A stretch of 64,000 nucleotides of DNA from Fimousia sp036311565 (GCA_036311565.1 JAXJPR010000009.1:20650-84649); one strand, 5' to 3'. Counted from the first letter of the stretch, positions 45,750-55,897 are shown. Numbers and translations are program-made. The notes: generated by a model from the sequence alone, not told the origin.

Positions 45750-46250
45750 TTAAAATCTTTGTATTTTTTCAGATTCATCGGTTGTTTTTTCAATTTTACG
45801 GATAGTTACATAATATCCAAACTGATCATTTACCTGCACATACACCCGTTCTCCTACTTTATGACCCATTAATGCTTTTCCAATTGGAGATTCAATGCTG
45901 ATAATATTATTTAAGCTGTCCCCTCTTACCGTTGTTACAATTTTAAATACTTCTTCTTCATCATCGTCTTCAAAATAAACAGTCACTGTATTGTTCATTC
46001 CAACTTCATCTTCCGCTGATTCATCCTCAAATACTTCTGCAGCCCGAATCATCCGTTCTAAATAACGAATTCTACTCTCATTCTGATTTTTAAATTTTTT
46101 TGCCGCTTTATATTCAAAATTTTCACTTAAATCTCCATGAGCACGGGCTTCTTTCACATCTTCTAATGCCTGTTTTCTCACTACCAGCTTACGATGTTCT
46201 ATTTCATCCTTCATTTTTTGAATATCCTGTTTGGTTAATTGATGCCCCAT
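45750..46250 (-). CDS. greA: GreA/GreB family transcription elongation factor
   Basis: 166 residues. N-terminal coiled coil with acidic tip (HGDLSENFEYKAAKKFK) that inserts in RNA polymerase's secondary channel, and the C-terminal FKBP-like domain with SPIGKALMGHKVGERVYV. It rescues backtracked polymerase. Its start is 65 bases after map, behind that gene's terminator. Confidence 0.93.
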   Translation of the reverse strand: MGHQLTKQDIQKMKDEIEHRKLVVRKQALEDVKEARAHGDLSENFEYKAAKKFKNQNESRIRYLERMIRAAEVFEDESAEDEVGMNNTVTVYFEDDDEEEVFKIVTTVRGDSLNNIISIESPIGKALMGHKVGERVYVQVNDQFGYYVTIRKIEKTTDESEKIQRF

Positions 46251-46276
46251 ATAAAACCTCTACTTTCTTTTATGAT

Positions 46277-46304
46277 AGAAAAAGCGGAGATGTTCCTCCG
46301 CTTT
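46277..46304 (-). terminator. Rho-independent terminator of map
   Basis: AAAGCGGAG / CTCCGCTTT with a six-base loop, followed by T run on the minus strand; just after the map stop. Confidence 0.85.
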
Positions 46305-46314
46305 CATTCTCTGA

Positions 46315-47187
46315 CTAATATACTAATACTTCACAGCCGTCTTCTGTTACCAAAACGGTCACTTCCCATTGAGCAGATGGAAGGCCATCTTGTGTATATA
46401 CCGTCCATCCATCTTCTTCATCTGTGTATACATCTGCCTGCCCCATATTTACCATTGGTTCAATAGTAAATACCATTCCTGGTACCATTAACATCTCTGT
46501 TCCTTTTGGTGCCACATAACTGACAAATGGATCTTCATGAAATTCTAATCCTACTCCATGTCCTCCAATTTCACGAACAATGGTGTATCCATGTTTTTTG
46601 GCATGATTATGAATTTCCTCGCTCATATCTCCTAAAAATGTCCATGGTCTTACGTTTTTAATTCCGATTTCCACACATTCTTTTGTTACTTCTACCAATT
46701 TTTTCTTTTCTTCTGATACCCCTCCAATACAAAACATTCTGGAAGAATCAGAATAATACCCATTATAAATTGTAGACACATCGATATTCACAATATCGCC
46801 TTCTTTTAAAATACGATCTTTATCCGGTATTCCATGACATACAACTTCATCGATGGATGTACATACACTTTTTGGAAATCCGCAATAATTTAATGGTGCT
46901 GGAATTCCTCCCATTTCTTTTGTTTTATTATAAACCATCTGATCGATTTCTTCTGTAGAAATTCCTGGTTTGATATGTTCTGCTACATAATCCAAAACTG
47001 CAATATTAATCTTACCGCTTTCTCTAATTCCTTCGATTTGCTCTGGAGTCTTTATAATATCATGAGATGGCACCATATGCCCCTGTCTTGCAAAACTAAT
47101 AATTTTATCATCAAATGCTGCATGGCATTTCTTATATTTTTTCCCGCTGCCACACCAGCAACTATCGTTACGACCTAACTTTTCCAT
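46315..47187 (-). CDS. map: Methionine aminopeptidase with SEC-C zinc tail at the N-terminus
   Basis: 290 residues from ATG at 47187; a GTG three codons upstream is the alternative because an AGGG lies close to it. The N-terminal CWCGSGKKYKKCH is a SEC-C metal motif, common in Clostridia Map. The core has the metal ligands in NIDVSTIYNGYYSDSSRMF, HGVGLEFHEDPFV, MVFTIEPM and WEVTVLVTEDG. It removes N-terminal methionine from nascent proteins. Confidence 0.94.
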   Translation of the reverse strand: MEKLGRNDSCWCGSGKKYKKCHAAFDDKIISFARQGHMVPSHDIIKTPEQIEGIRESGKINIAVLDYVAEHIKPGISTEEIDQMVYNKTKEMGGIPAPLNYCGFPKSVCTSIDEVVCHGIPDKDRILKEGDIVNIDVSTIYNGYYSDSSRMFCIGGVSEEKKKLVEVTKECVEIGIKNVRPWTFLGDMSEEIHNHAKKHGYTIVREIGGHGVGLEFHEDPFVSYVAPKGTEMLMVPGMVFTIEPMVNMGQADVYTDEEDGWTVYTQDGLPSAQWEVTVLVTEDGCEVLVY

Positions 47188-47276
47188 GAATTTCACTTAC
47201 CCTTTCTTTTACATATTGTTTTTATTATAGCACTTTATAGAAAAATATCTATGATAAATTTTTTCATTGCGAAAGA

Positions 47277-47315
47277 AAAGACCGGATAGGCATCAATCTG
47301 CCTATCCAGTCTTTT
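47277..47315 (-). terminator. Rho-independent terminator of gldA
   Basis: 17-bp stem (outer AAAAGAC / GTCTTTT, inner GGATAGGCA / TGCCTATCC) with one wobble, T-rich after on the minus strand. Confidence 0.88.
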
Positions 47316-47350
47316 TACGCCCAATGCTCTATTATTATTTTAGAAGTTTT

Positions 47351-48451
47351 TTATTCATCTCCTAAATAATATTTTCCCATCCGATCAGCTGCCATAATTG
47401 CTGCATATACGGATTCTGGTGTTACTTCAAATGGCATATTATGAAGTGTATCATTTTCGGCACAAGCTGCTTTTGCAACTGCCATGATTTTCTCTTCTGT
47501 CACTTCTTTAATTCCCAATTCTCCTAATGTAACAGGAAGTCCCATTTCAATGCACCAATCAATGATTTCACACAACTCATCTTCACTGACATTTTCTAAT
47601 ACTAACTGGGTAATTGTTCCAAATGCAACTTTTTCTCCATGATACATATGGTGACAGTCTTCTAATACAGTCAGGCCATTGTGGATTGCATGTGCGCCTG
47701 CCAGACCGCCACTTTCAAATCCAAGTCCACTAAGTAATGTATTCGCCTCGACTACTTTTTCCACTGCTGGTGTACATACTCCAGCTTCTAACGCAACTTT
47801 TGCCTTAAATCCTTCTTCCATTAATGTGTCAAAGCAAAGCTCTGCCAATGCCATAGCTGCTAATGTAACATTTCCGCCAGCACATGTGGTTGCTCCCTTT
47901 GCTTTTACTGCTCTTGCTTCAAAATAAGTGGCCAGCGCATCTCCCATCCCAGAAACTGTTAAACGAACTGGAGATTTCGCAATAACATCCAAATCCATAA
48001 GAACAAGGTTTGGATTTGCTGGAAGGAATAAATATTCATCAAATACTCCATCTTCTGTATAAATAACAGATAACGCACTGCAAGGTGCATCTGTGGATGC
48101 AATTGTTGGACAAATTACGACTGGATGCTTGGTATAATATGCAACTGCCTTTGCAGTATCTAAAATTTTTCCGCCTCCTACACCGATGATCACATCGCAT
48201 CCTTTTTCTTCAATCACTGCTTTAAGACGATTGATTTCTTTCATGCAGCATTCCCCGTTAAAATAATCAAAGGTAACCGCACAAATACTGTCTTTAAAAC
48301 TTTCTTTGATCATTTCTCCAATTCTCTTATAACCAGATGGACTGATTAAGATCAGTGCATTCGTCCCAAATTTTTCAACATAAGTATTTAATTTTTTTAA
48401 TTCCCCTTTACCCTGCGCATATTTACCTGGACTGATTAAAATATTAGCCAT
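47351..48451 (-). CDS. gldA: Glycerol dehydrogenase
   Basis: 366 residues, iron/zinc group III dehydrogenase. NAD loop GVGGGKILDTAKAVAYY, CPTIASTDAPCSALSVIY, and metal ligands in SGMGDALATYFEAR and GGLAGAHAIHNGLT ... CHHMYHGEKVAFG. Oxidises glycerol to dihydroxyacetone with NAD. AGGAGG precedes ATG. Glycerol kinase is also present about 14 kb away. Confidence 0.95.
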   Translation of the reverse strand: MANILISPGKYAQGKGELKKLNTYVEKFGTNALILISPSGYKRIGEMIKESFKDSICAVTFDYFNGECCMKEINRLKAVIEEKGCDVIIGVGGGKILDTAKAVAYYTKHPVVICPTIASTDAPCSALSVIYTEDGVFDEYLFLPANPNLVLMDLDVIAKSPVRLTVSGMGDALATYFEARAVKAKGATTCAGGNVTLAAMALAELCFDTLMEEGFKAKVALEAGVCTPAVEKVVEANTLLSGLGFESGGLAGAHAIHNGLTVLEDCHHMYHGEKVAFGTITQLVLENVSEDELCEIIDWCIEMGLPVTLGELGIKEVTEEKIMAVAKAACAENDTLHNMPFEVTPESVYAAIMAADRMGKYYLGDE

Positions 48452-48566
48452 AACAAAATACCTCCTTTTGCTCGTGCAAATAATTCATATTCTTTGTTAA
48501 TATTATAACATTTCTATCCCTGTACTTCTATAAAAAAAATGATTTCCTCTTCCGAAAAAACTATAC

Positions 48567-48619
48567 AAAAACCGGCCTCTCATCCATTAAATTATGTTCT
48601 AACGTCTGAGGGCCGGTTT
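48567..48619 (-). terminator. Rho-independent terminator of gltX
   Basis: AAACCGGCC / GGCCGGTTT stem with a bulge, extended by TCA / TGA, followed by T tract on minus strand. Confidence 0.82.
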
Positions 48620-48637
48620 AAAGATCTTTTTCTACAA

Positions 48638-50284
48638 CTATTTACTTAAGAATGTTTCAATTCTTCTTCTCATCATTTTTTCGCCCATAATGTGATAAAT
48701 GGTCCACTGATCTGGTGAACTTGCCTGTCCAGTTGTGGCGATACGGATAATTTCTGCAATATGAGAAACATTTCCTTTATAAGCATCCGGATTTTTCTTA
48801 TATTCTTTCATATTTCCAGTAAATCCTAATCCTTCACCAATTTCTTTAATTTTATTGAACCATGTGTTCGCATCATCATTATGATCATATTCTTCTAAGT
48901 ATGCAGTTAAGACTGCTTTTACTGTTTCATCATCATATCTTTGTTCATCAATCTGAGTATAGGTTTCATCAAAGTAATAATGAACGGTACTCATGATCTG
49001 TTTTGCATTAATATAGTCTTTTCTGCGTCGTTTGCTTCCTACACCCATACCAAGTTCTAAGATTTTGATGAATTTTTCTTTATCTGAAAAATACACCTCC
49101 AGCATATCCCCATGATAAGTTTCAACCCATGTATATAAGAAATCATAAATTTCTTCTGGTTCTAATTTTGAAAATTCATTTTTACAGATGTTATTCAACT
49201 TCATAATATCGAACAATGCACCTGACTGACTCATTTTCTTAACACTATATTTAAAATCAGTAATCGGATTGTTTGGATGTTTATCATACCATTCTTCAAA
49301 GTTTGAATTTAACAATGTCATTAAGTAAACTTTTACACCCTGTGGATGATATCCATCCTGTCTATAATAATCCAATGATAATTCCGGATCTTTTCTCTTA
49401 GATAATTTACGCTTTCCGCCGTTTTCCATCTTCATCAAATGTGCAGTATGTGCATATTTAGGAAGTTTGAATCCTAATACTTTATGCAGTTCCACATGAG
49501 TTGGGACAGAAGATAACCATTCCTCTCCACGGATTACTAAGGTTGTATGCATCAGATGATCATCAATTGCATGCGCAAAATGGTATGTTGGAATTCCATC
49601 TCTCTTTAAGATTACTACATCCATAATATTTTCTGGAAAACGAATGCTTCCTCTGATTGCATCACGGAAAATGATTTCCTGATCTTCCTGCCCTTGAGAA
49701 CGAAGACGAATGACATAAGGCATACCTGCTTTTACTCTTTCTTCAACTTCTTCATAACTTAAATCACGACAGCGCGTCCAGGATGTATGATATCCAGTAA
49801 TAATATTCTGCGCTTTTTGCTGTTCTTTGATTTCAGCAATTTCTTCTTCTGTGCAGAAACATGGATAAGCCAGACCTTTTGCAATCAGATCTTTGACATA
49901 CACATGGTAAATATCTGCTCTTTGACGCTGAAAATATGGACCATAGGCATTACTTTCTTCTGTATCCACACCAGCACCCTGGTCAAATTCAATTCCAAAG
50001 TAACGAAGCACAGAAATAATCGTTTCTACGGCTCCTTCCACTTTTCTCTTATTGTCAGTATCCTCTATACGTAAATAAAATACACCGCCGCTTTGATGAG
50101 CAATTCTTTCATCTGCCAATGCGCTGTATAAGTTTCCTAAATGAATAAATCCTGTTGGGCTTGGACCCATACGGGTTACTTGTGCTCCTTCAGGCAGATT
50201 TCTTGGTGGAAATTTTGCTTCAATTTCATCAATTGTTGCAGTTACATCAGGCAACAATAAATCTGCTAGTTTTTGATAATCCAT
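48638..50284 (-). CDS. gltX: Glutamyl-tRNA synthetase
   Basis: 548 residues, class I. HIGH-like GFIHLGNLYSA after MGPSPTGF, and KLSKRKD as the KMSKS loop. YLRIEDTDNKR is the Glu-binding strand. The C-terminal anticodon-binding part is longer than in many bacteria. It charges tRNA-Glu. GAGGAAAG precedes the ATG. No T-box was seen in the leader. Confidence 0.94.
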   Translation of the reverse strand: MDYQKLADLLLPDVTATIDEIEAKFPPRNLPEGAQVTRMGPSPTGFIHLGNLYSALADERIAHQSGGVFYLRIEDTDNKRKVEGAVETIISVLRYFGIEFDQGAGVDTEESNAYGPYFQRQRADIYHVYVKDLIAKGLAYPCFCTEEEIAEIKEQQKAQNIITGYHTSWTRCRDLSYEEVEERVKAGMPYVIRLRSQGQEDQEIIFRDAIRGSIRFPENIMDVVILKRDGIPTYHFAHAIDDHLMHTTLVIRGEEWLSSVPTHVELHKVLGFKLPKYAHTAHLMKMENGGKRKLSKRKDPELSLDYYRQDGYHPQGVKVYLMTLLNSNFEEWYDKHPNNPITDFKYSVKKMSQSGALFDIMKLNNICKNEFSKLEPEEIYDFLYTWVETYHGDMLEVYFSDKEKFIKILELGMGVGSKRRRKDYINAKQIMSTVHYYFDETYTQIDEQRYDDETVKAVLTAYLEEYDHNDDANTWFNKIKEIGEGLGFTGNMKEYKKNPDAYKGNVSHIAEIIRIATTGQASSPDQWTIYHIMGEKMMRRRIETFLSK

Positions 50285-50543
50285 GTTCTTTCCTCTTTTC
50301 TTTCCATGTTATTTTGTATCATATATTCCTTTTTTACAATTTAACTATTCTAGTTTAATCGAAAATACTGCTTTACGCAAGTATTGCGGACAAATTTGCT
50401 AAAAATTTTCCTGGATATCCATACTCTTCTCTTCATCTAATTTTTTAATGCTTATAATTGCAATTATCAGTTTTACAAATGTCTATTTATAATGTAAACT
50501 AGATGAGTAAAAAATACAATCAACAACAGAGAAAGGATTTCTT

Positions 50544-51938
50544 ATGATAAAAATAATTACCAGTATATACGAATTTCTTTGGGGCGACCTCATTACCATT
50601 CCCCTTCCTGGCGGAAGTTCTGTTGGACTTTCCCTACTTGTATTGATCTTAATCCCATCCGGAATTTATTTTACGATCCGTACAAAATTTCTGTCCATCC
50701 GCTTATTTCCGGAAATGTTAAAAACTGCAGTCGAAAAAAGAGGGACTTCACAAGAAAATGCTATTTCTGGTCTTCAGGCTTTAATTATCTCTACTGCTAC
50801 CCGTGTCGGAATGGGCAATCTGGTCGGTGTTGTTGCTGCCATTTCTGCAGGAGGAGCAGGTGCCCTGTTCTGGATGTGGCTAACTGCTCTTTTGGGCTCT
50901 TGTACTGCTTTTATTGAAGCAACCCTTGCCCAGTTATACAAAGAAAAAGATCCACTCTATGGCGGATACCGCGGCGGACCTGCTTATTATATCCACTATT
51001 ATTTTACAAAAAAGAAAAAACATGAAACAGAAAGTCCAAAATATTGTATTATTGCCGTATTATTTGCGCTTTCTGGTCTTATCTGCTGGTGTGGAATCAG
51101 CCAGGTAATCAGCAATAGTGTTTCGTCTTCTTTTTATAACGCATTTCGGATTCCTCCTCTTTATACTACTATTGCTATGGTCGTAATTGCAGCAGTCATC
51201 GTGCTGCGAAAAAATACCACCGTGAAAGTTTTAGATATCATTGTTCCATTTATGGCTGGCTGTTATTTTTTAATTACAATTTTTATTATTTGTAAAAATA
51301 TCGGTCAACTCCCATCTGTTTTTGAAAACATCCTTTCAGAAGCATTCGGATTTCGTCAGGCGGCAGCCGGTGGATTTGGTGCTGTGTTAATGAATGGAGT
51401 AAAGCGGGGCCTGTTTTCCAACGAAGCAGGTTCCGGATCTGCTCCTTGTGCTGCAGCCGCATCTGATATCAGCCATCCTGCCAAGGCTGGCCTTTTACAA
51501 GCCTTTGGGGTATTCATTGATACCATTATCATTTGTAGTTGTTCTGCCATGATCATGCTTTTAGCTCCTGCAGAACTTATTGATGGGCTCGTAGGAATGG
51601 ATCTTTTACAAACGGCAATGAACTACCATTTAGGCCCGTTTGGAGTATTGTTTATTGCTATTACCTTATGGCTCTTTAGCTTTTCCACCTTTATCGGTGT
51701 TTTATTCTATGCAAGATCTAACGTGGCTTATCTCTTTGGAGAGAACTGGGCTGCGCAAAACTTATATAAAGTCCTTGCACTCATCATGTTATTTATGGGT
51801 GGATTATCTACATATACATTTGTATGGGACTTAGGGGATGTTGGAATTGGTTTAATGACTATTTTTAATATGATCGCATTAATTCCATTGTCTGGACAGG
51901 CTGTCAAGTCATTAAAAGAATACGAAAAGCATTTATAA
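50544..51938 (+). CDS. Sodium:alanine symporter family (AGCS) transporter
   Basis: 464 residues, about ten helices. AGCS signatures: GGPAYYIHYYF, and NEAGSGSAPCAAAASDISHPAKAGLLQAFGVFIDT. It takes up small amino acids such as alanine or glycine with Na+. AGAAAGG precedes the ATG. A TATAAT at 50488-50493 could be its -10, without a clear -35. Confidence 0.93.
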   Translation: MIKIITSIYEFLWGDLITIPLPGGSSVGLSLLVLILIPSGIYFTIRTKFLSIRLFPEMLKTAVEKRGTSQENAISGLQALIISTATRVGMGNLVGVVAAISAGGAGALFWMWLTALLGSCTAFIEATLAQLYKEKDPLYGGYRGGPAYYIHYYFTKKKKHETESPKYCIIAVLFALSGLICWCGISQVISNSVSSSFYNAFRIPPLYTTIAMVVIAAVIVLRKNTTVKVLDIIVPFMAGCYFLITIFIICKNIGQLPSVFENILSEAFGFRQAAAGGFGAVLMNGVKRGLFSNEAGSGSAPCAAAASDISHPAKAGLLQAFGVFIDTIIICSCSAMIMLLAPAELIDGLVGMDLLQTAMNYHLGPFGVLFIAITLWLFSFSTFIGVLFYARSNVAYLFGENWAAQNLYKVLALIMLFMGGLSTYTFVWDLGDVGIGLMTIFNMIALIPLSGQAVKSLKEYEKHL

Positions 51939-51941
51939 AAT

Positions 51942-51988
51942 AAAAAGAGCAGGAAGAGACATATACTTTTTCTTTTCCTGCTTTTCTT
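51942..51988. terminator. Terminator between AGCS and apt
   Basis: AGCAGGAA / TTCCTGCT arms (51948-51955, 51975-51982), T rich after on plus and A rich before; convergent genes on each side. Confidence 0.72.
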
Positions 51989-52006
51989 TATAAAAAACAA
52001 TGATTT

Positions 52007-52531
52007 CTATTTTCCTTCGTAGACCACTACAGAGCCCACATCATACTTCTCTAATTTCTTTCTGCCTTCCAGACCTGCAAGTTCGATTAAAAAAATGATT
52101 TTTACTACTTCTCCACCTAGTTCTTCTACTAGCTTTGCAGCTGCTTCTATAGTTCCTCCAGTCGCAATTAAATCATCAATCAATACAACTTTTTGTCCTG
52201 GATAAATACAATCTTTGTGCATTTCAATTTCTGCCGTTCCATATTCTAGCTCATATTCTCTGGAAACCGTTTCTCTTGGAAGTTTTCCTTTTTTTCTTAC
52301 CAATACAAATGATTTTTTCATATTATAAGCAATCGGTGCTCCAAATAAAAATCCTCTGGATTCTGCACCTGCCAGCACATCGAAATCTACTCCTTTCAAT
52401 AGTTTCTGTAATTCATCAATTGCCAGATGAAACCCTTCCGCATCCTGAATGATAGTTGTAATATCTCGAAAGATAATTCCTTTTTCTGGAAAATCAGGGA
52501 TTGCTTTTATGTAATCTTCTACTCTCTTCAT
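52007..52531 (-). CDS. apt: Adenine phosphoribosyltransferase
   Basis: 174 residues from the ATG at 52531 with AAGGA close upstream; the 11 extra residues of the longer frame are unlikely. PRPP loop VVLIDDLIATGGT, N-terminal IPDFPEKGIIFRDITT, and AGAESRGFLFGAPIAY. It salvages adenine to AMP. Confidence 0.96.
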   Translation of the reverse strand: MKRVEDYIKAIPDFPEKGIIFRDITTIIQDAEGFHLAIDELQKLLKGVDFDVLAGAESRGFLFGAPIAYNMKKSFVLVRKKGKLPRETVSREYELEYGTAEIEMHKDCIYPGQKVVLIDDLIATGGTIEAAAKLVEELGGEVVKIIFLIELAGLEGRKKLEKYDVGSVVVYEGK

Positions 52532-52652
52532 AGCTTCCTTGCCTTTCTTATTTTCTATATACATAAGCTTTCTTTTTCCATTTGATTATATCACTATTTT
52601 CATGTATAAAACAACCATTTTACATATAGTTGGTCTGAACTGGCTTCCTGCT

Positions 52653-52686
52653 AAAAAAGAGAGAAGCCAAAAAACTTCTCTCTTTT
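52653..52686 (-). terminator. Rho-independent terminator of iron alcohol dehydrogenase
   Basis: Perfect 12-bp stem AAAAGAGAGAAG / CTTCTCTCTTTT followed by T on the minus strand. Confidence 0.88.
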
Positions 52687-52691
52687 TCATT

Positions 52692-53840
52692 TTATAATAA
52701 ACTCTTATATAATGCAGTAATATCTTCCACACTGGTTTCTTTTGGATTGCCAGGGCGGCACGCATCATCATATGCTGACTGTGCTAAGAATGGAATGTCT
52801 TCTTCTTTTACGATTTCTTTTAAATCTTTCGGAATACCTACATCTTCAGACAGCTGTTTTACTGCATCAACAGCTGCTTTTCTGTATTCCTCCACAGTCA
52901 TTGCTTCTGTTCCTTTTACTCCCATAGCCTGTGCAATATATTTATATTTATCGCCTGTTGCTTCTGCATTATACTCCATAACAGTTGGAAGAATAATTGC
53001 ATTGGCAATTCCATGAGGAGTATCATACAAAGCGCCTAACGGATGTGCCATAGAATGAACAATTCCAAGCCCTACATTGGAAAATCCCATTCCCGCGACA
53101 TACTGTCCAAGAGCCATTCCTTCTCTTCCTTCCGGTGTGTTGTCAACTGCTCCACGTAAAGAACGTGCAATAATTTCAATTGCTTTTAAGTGAAACATAT
53201 CAGATAATTCCCACGCTCCGGATGTGATGTATCCTTCAATCGCATGTGTAAGCGCATCCATACCAGTTGCAGCTGTCAGCCCCTTTGGCATAGAAGCCAT
53301 CATATCTGGATCAATGATTGCTACCACTGGAATATCATGAGGATCTACACATACCATCTTACGATTATTTTGTGCATCTGTTATTACATAATTGATAGTA
53401 ACTTCTGCAGCTGTTCCTGCTGTTGTTGGAACAGCAATAATTGGTACAGATTTATTTTTCGTAATCACTGCACCTTCTAGGCTTTTCACATCTGCATGTT
53501 CTGGATTTGCAATGATAATTCCTACTGCTTTTGCCGTATCCATAGAAGAACCGCCGCCAATTGCAATAATATAATCTGCTTCTGCCTTCTTAAATGCTTC
53601 TACTCCTGTCTGAACATTTTCAATCGTTGGATTTGGCTTAATGTTTGAATATACTTCATAATCAAGCAACGCTTCATCTAAGACATCCAAGACCTTTTTA
53701 GTAACTCCAAATTGAATCAAGTCTGGATCAGAGCATACAAAAGCTTTTTTAAACCCCCGCATCTTTGCTTCTGCTGCAATTTCTGCAATTGCACCTGCTC
53801 CATGATAAGATGTTTCATTCAATACAAATCTGTTTGCCAT
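52692..53840 (-). CDS. Iron-containing alcohol dehydrogenase
   Basis: 382 residues, group III. NAD(P) loop GGGSSMDTAKAVG; iron ligands in MDALTHAIEGY, HSMAHPLGALYDTPHGIANAI. Close to lactaldehyde/1,3-propanediol/butanol dehydrogenases (FucO/DhaT type). Likely reoxidises NADH with aldehydes. AGGAGG precedes the ATG. Confidence 0.9.
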   Translation of the reverse strand: MANRFVLNETSYHGAGAIAEIAAEAKMRGFKKAFVCSDPDLIQFGVTKKVLDVLDEALLDYEVYSNIKPNPTIENVQTGVEAFKKAEADYIIAIGGGSSMDTAKAVGIIIANPEHADVKSLEGAVITKNKSVPIIAVPTTAGTAAEVTINYVITDAQNNRKMVCVDPHDIPVVAIIDPDMMASMPKGLTAATGMDALTHAIEGYITSGAWELSDMFHLKAIEIIARSLRGAVDNTPEGREGMALGQYVAGMGFSNVGLGIVHSMAHPLGALYDTPHGIANAIILPTVMEYNAEATGDKYKYIAQAMGVKGTEAMTVEEYRKAAVDAVKQLSEDVGIPKDLKEIVKEEDIPFLAQSAYDDACRPGNPKETSVEDITALYKSLL

Positions 53841-54004
53841 GTAACATTACCTCCTATTCTTTTATTTGTTAATATTTTATCAAATCCGGTAATAAAAGGA
53901 AAGGCAAAATTCTTAAGATTTCATAATTGTATCTATAATTTTGTCATGCCATACTTTTAAGTTGAATATATAACGACAATTAAAAATAATGAGAGAGGAT
54001 TCTT

Positions 54005-54497
54005 ATGAAACAAAAATATTTAAACCTGCCTCCAATCGGCATGCGCATAATCAAATCAGCCATCAGGGTATTTCTTGGATTTATCATTTATTTTCTGCGG
54101 GGCTGCCATGGAACTCCCTTTTATACCGCATTATCTGTATTATGGTGTACCCGTCCCTATAACAGTGAAGCTCATAAAATGGCTTTTCAACGCAGCATTG
54201 GTACTTTTATTGGTGGTTTTTATGGATTGATCTTAATCTTGTCAGAAAAAATGTTTTTACAAAATATCTCCGCATTTTTCCGATATACCATCATTTCTTT
54301 TTCTTTAATTATCGTATTATATACCACGGTACTCTTAAAAAGGAAAAATATTTGAACTTGCATATAAGGATGTACTTCTTTTGGCAGATATCATCAAAGA
54401 TCATGGACATCATATATTTTACAATCAAATTTTTAACGACATGTGGGCCATTTATCTGGCAGAAATAGTAGCTTCTGTGAATATGGTCATGATATAA
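54005..54497 (+). pseudogene. Truncated FUSC/aromatic acid exporter-like gene with a trailing remnant
   Basis: The first frame (54005-54355, 116 residues) resembles the N-terminal four helices of ArAE/FUSC-type exporters: PPIGMRIIKSAIRVFLGFIIYF, PFYTALSVLWC, and RSIGTFIGGFYGLILIL, then stops. Full proteins are much longer. Another frame runs on from 54354 to a TAA at 54497 with 47 residues (AYKDVLLLADIIKDHGHH) that I could not place, so a deletion or decay of the locus is likely. GAGAGGA lies before the ATG. Confidence 0.55.
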
Positions 54498-54537
54498 TTT
54501 AAAAAAGGAATTTTGATTTTTAGAATAGGAGGTTTTT

Positions 54538-55218
54538 ATGAAATACGAATTAATTGGTAATATTATGCCGGCAGTCGAAATCACCATGAATTCCGGTGAA
54601 TCCATGTATACACAAAGCGGCGGTATGTGCTGGATGAGTCCAGATGTTAAAATGTCAACCAATACACGAGGCGGATTTTTAAAGGGAATTGGTCGTATAT
54701 TTGCCGGTGAGTCCCTATTCATGGCTACTTATACTGCCACTTCTGATACTGCCATTGTCGCATTTTCGGCTACGGTACCTGGCGAGATCCTCCCAGTAAA
54801 CTTAGATGGATACCGTCAGTTAATCTGCCAGAAGGGTGCATTTCTATGTGCAGAAAATTCTGTAAATGCTGAAGTTACTTTTACCAAAAAACTTTCCAGC
54901 GGATTTTTTGGCGGAGAAGGTTTTATCTTACAAAAACTTTCCGGTTCTGGCATGGCTTTCCTTGAAATCGATGGGAATAAAATTATAAAAGATCTGGCAC
55001 CAGGAGAATGCCTCAAAGTAGATACCGGAAATCTGGTTGCATTTGAAGATACTGTGCATTATGAAGTAGAAATGGTAAAAGGCGGTATGAATATTTTCCT
55101 CGGTGGGGAAGGTCTTTTTCTGACACGTCTTACTGGTCCTGGAAGAGTCATTCTTCAAACTCAGAATTTTGCAGAATTTGCAGGCCGAATTGCAAGTTTT
55201 ATTCCAACAAGTTCTTAA
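54538..55218 (+). CDS. AIM24/TIGR00266 family protein
   Basis: 226 residues, beta-rich. Typical segments: MKYELIGNIMPAVEITMNSGESMYTQSGGMCWMSP, FFGGEGFILQKLSGSGMAFLEIDG, and a C-terminal GGEGLFLTRLTGPGRVILQT. The family is widespread and its role is not known; mitochondrial AIM24 is needed for membrane organisation. AGGAGG precedes the ATG. Confidence 0.9.
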   Translation: MKYELIGNIMPAVEITMNSGESMYTQSGGMCWMSPDVKMSTNTRGGFLKGIGRIFAGESLFMATYTATSDTAIVAFSATVPGEILPVNLDGYRQLICQKGAFLCAENSVNAEVTFTKKLSSGFFGGEGFILQKLSGSGMAFLEIDGNKIIKDLAPGECLKVDTGNLVAFEDTVHYEVEMVKGGMNIFLGGEGLFLTRLTGPGRVILQTQNFAEFAGRIASFIPTSS

Positions 55219-55243
55219 AATACATACCTGTAATTACAAAAAG

Positions 55244-55281
55244 ACGACAGAGTTTGAAACATAAAAACTCTGTCGTATCTT
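55244..55281. terminator. Bidirectional terminator
   Basis: Perfect 12-bp arms ACGACAGAGTTT / AAACTCTGTCGT (55244-55255, 55265-55276) with T run on the plus strand, between the convergent AIM24 and Nudix genes. Confidence 0.88.
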
Positions 55282-55282
55282 T

Positions 55283-55897
55283 TTATTCTCCAAGAAAGTA
55301 AAATGGATTTCCGTCTTCAGATTCTAAAAAATGCATCAACATATACGCACACATAATGGCTACATTTTCTTCTTTCAGAATTCTCCGTACTTCTTCCTTA
55401 TCAGCCAGTACAATTTGAATCTCCTCTGAATCTTCCTGCCCATCCATACTTGGTATGCCTTTTGCATATCCATAAACCGTTCCACAAGATTCATCCGTCA
55501 TGCCAATAGTAGTAAAATATGGTTTGCTATACATATCCGGCACATTGATTGCTTCTAACTCAAGTCCAGTTTCTTCTTTTAATTCCCGAATTCCGGCTTC
55601 TTTAAAATCTTCTCCAGCTTCTACTAGTCCAGCTGGAAATTCATAAATATAATCATCAATTGGATAACGATACTGACGAATCAAAACAATTTTATCTTTT
55701 TTTTCGCCATACACACTATAAATGATTACTCCATCCGATGTATTTTCATGTGTCACCGCTTTTAGCTGTTTGATTTCTTTTGCTCTGGAAGCCACAAAGT
55801 ATTTTGATTCTCTTCCACTTTTATGCGTAACATCCATTGTAAAGAAGTTTAAAAACCTGCACTTTGTATCTTGTGTAATCCTACGAATGAGTCCCAT
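55283..55897 (-). CDS. Nudix hydrolase (ADP-ribose pyrophosphatase-like)
   Basis: 204 residues. The Nudix box is GLVEAGEDFKEAGIRELKEETG with the expected Glu pattern, preceded by IYEFPAG. It probably hydrolyses ADP-ribose or related nucleoside diphosphate sugars. AAAGGA precedes the ATG. Last of a probable minus-strand run that starts with the zinc-ribbon gene at 58431. Confidence 0.9.
   Translation of the reverse strand: MGLIRRITQDTKCRFLNFFTMDVTHKSGRESKYFVASRAKEIKQLKAVTHENTSDGVIIYSVYGEKKDKIVLIRQYRYPIDDYIYEFPAGLVEAGEDFKEAGIRELKEETGLELEAINVPDMYSKPYFTTIGMTDESCGTVYGYAKGIPSMDGQEDSEEIQIVLADKEEVRRILKEENVAIMCAYMLMHFLESEDGNPFYFLGE

Noticed and set aside
50285..50543. T-box for gltX or a glycine riboswitch for the AGCS gene
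   Set aside because: No T-box bulge sequence or tandem glycine aptamer pattern was seen; only a short imperfect palindrome.
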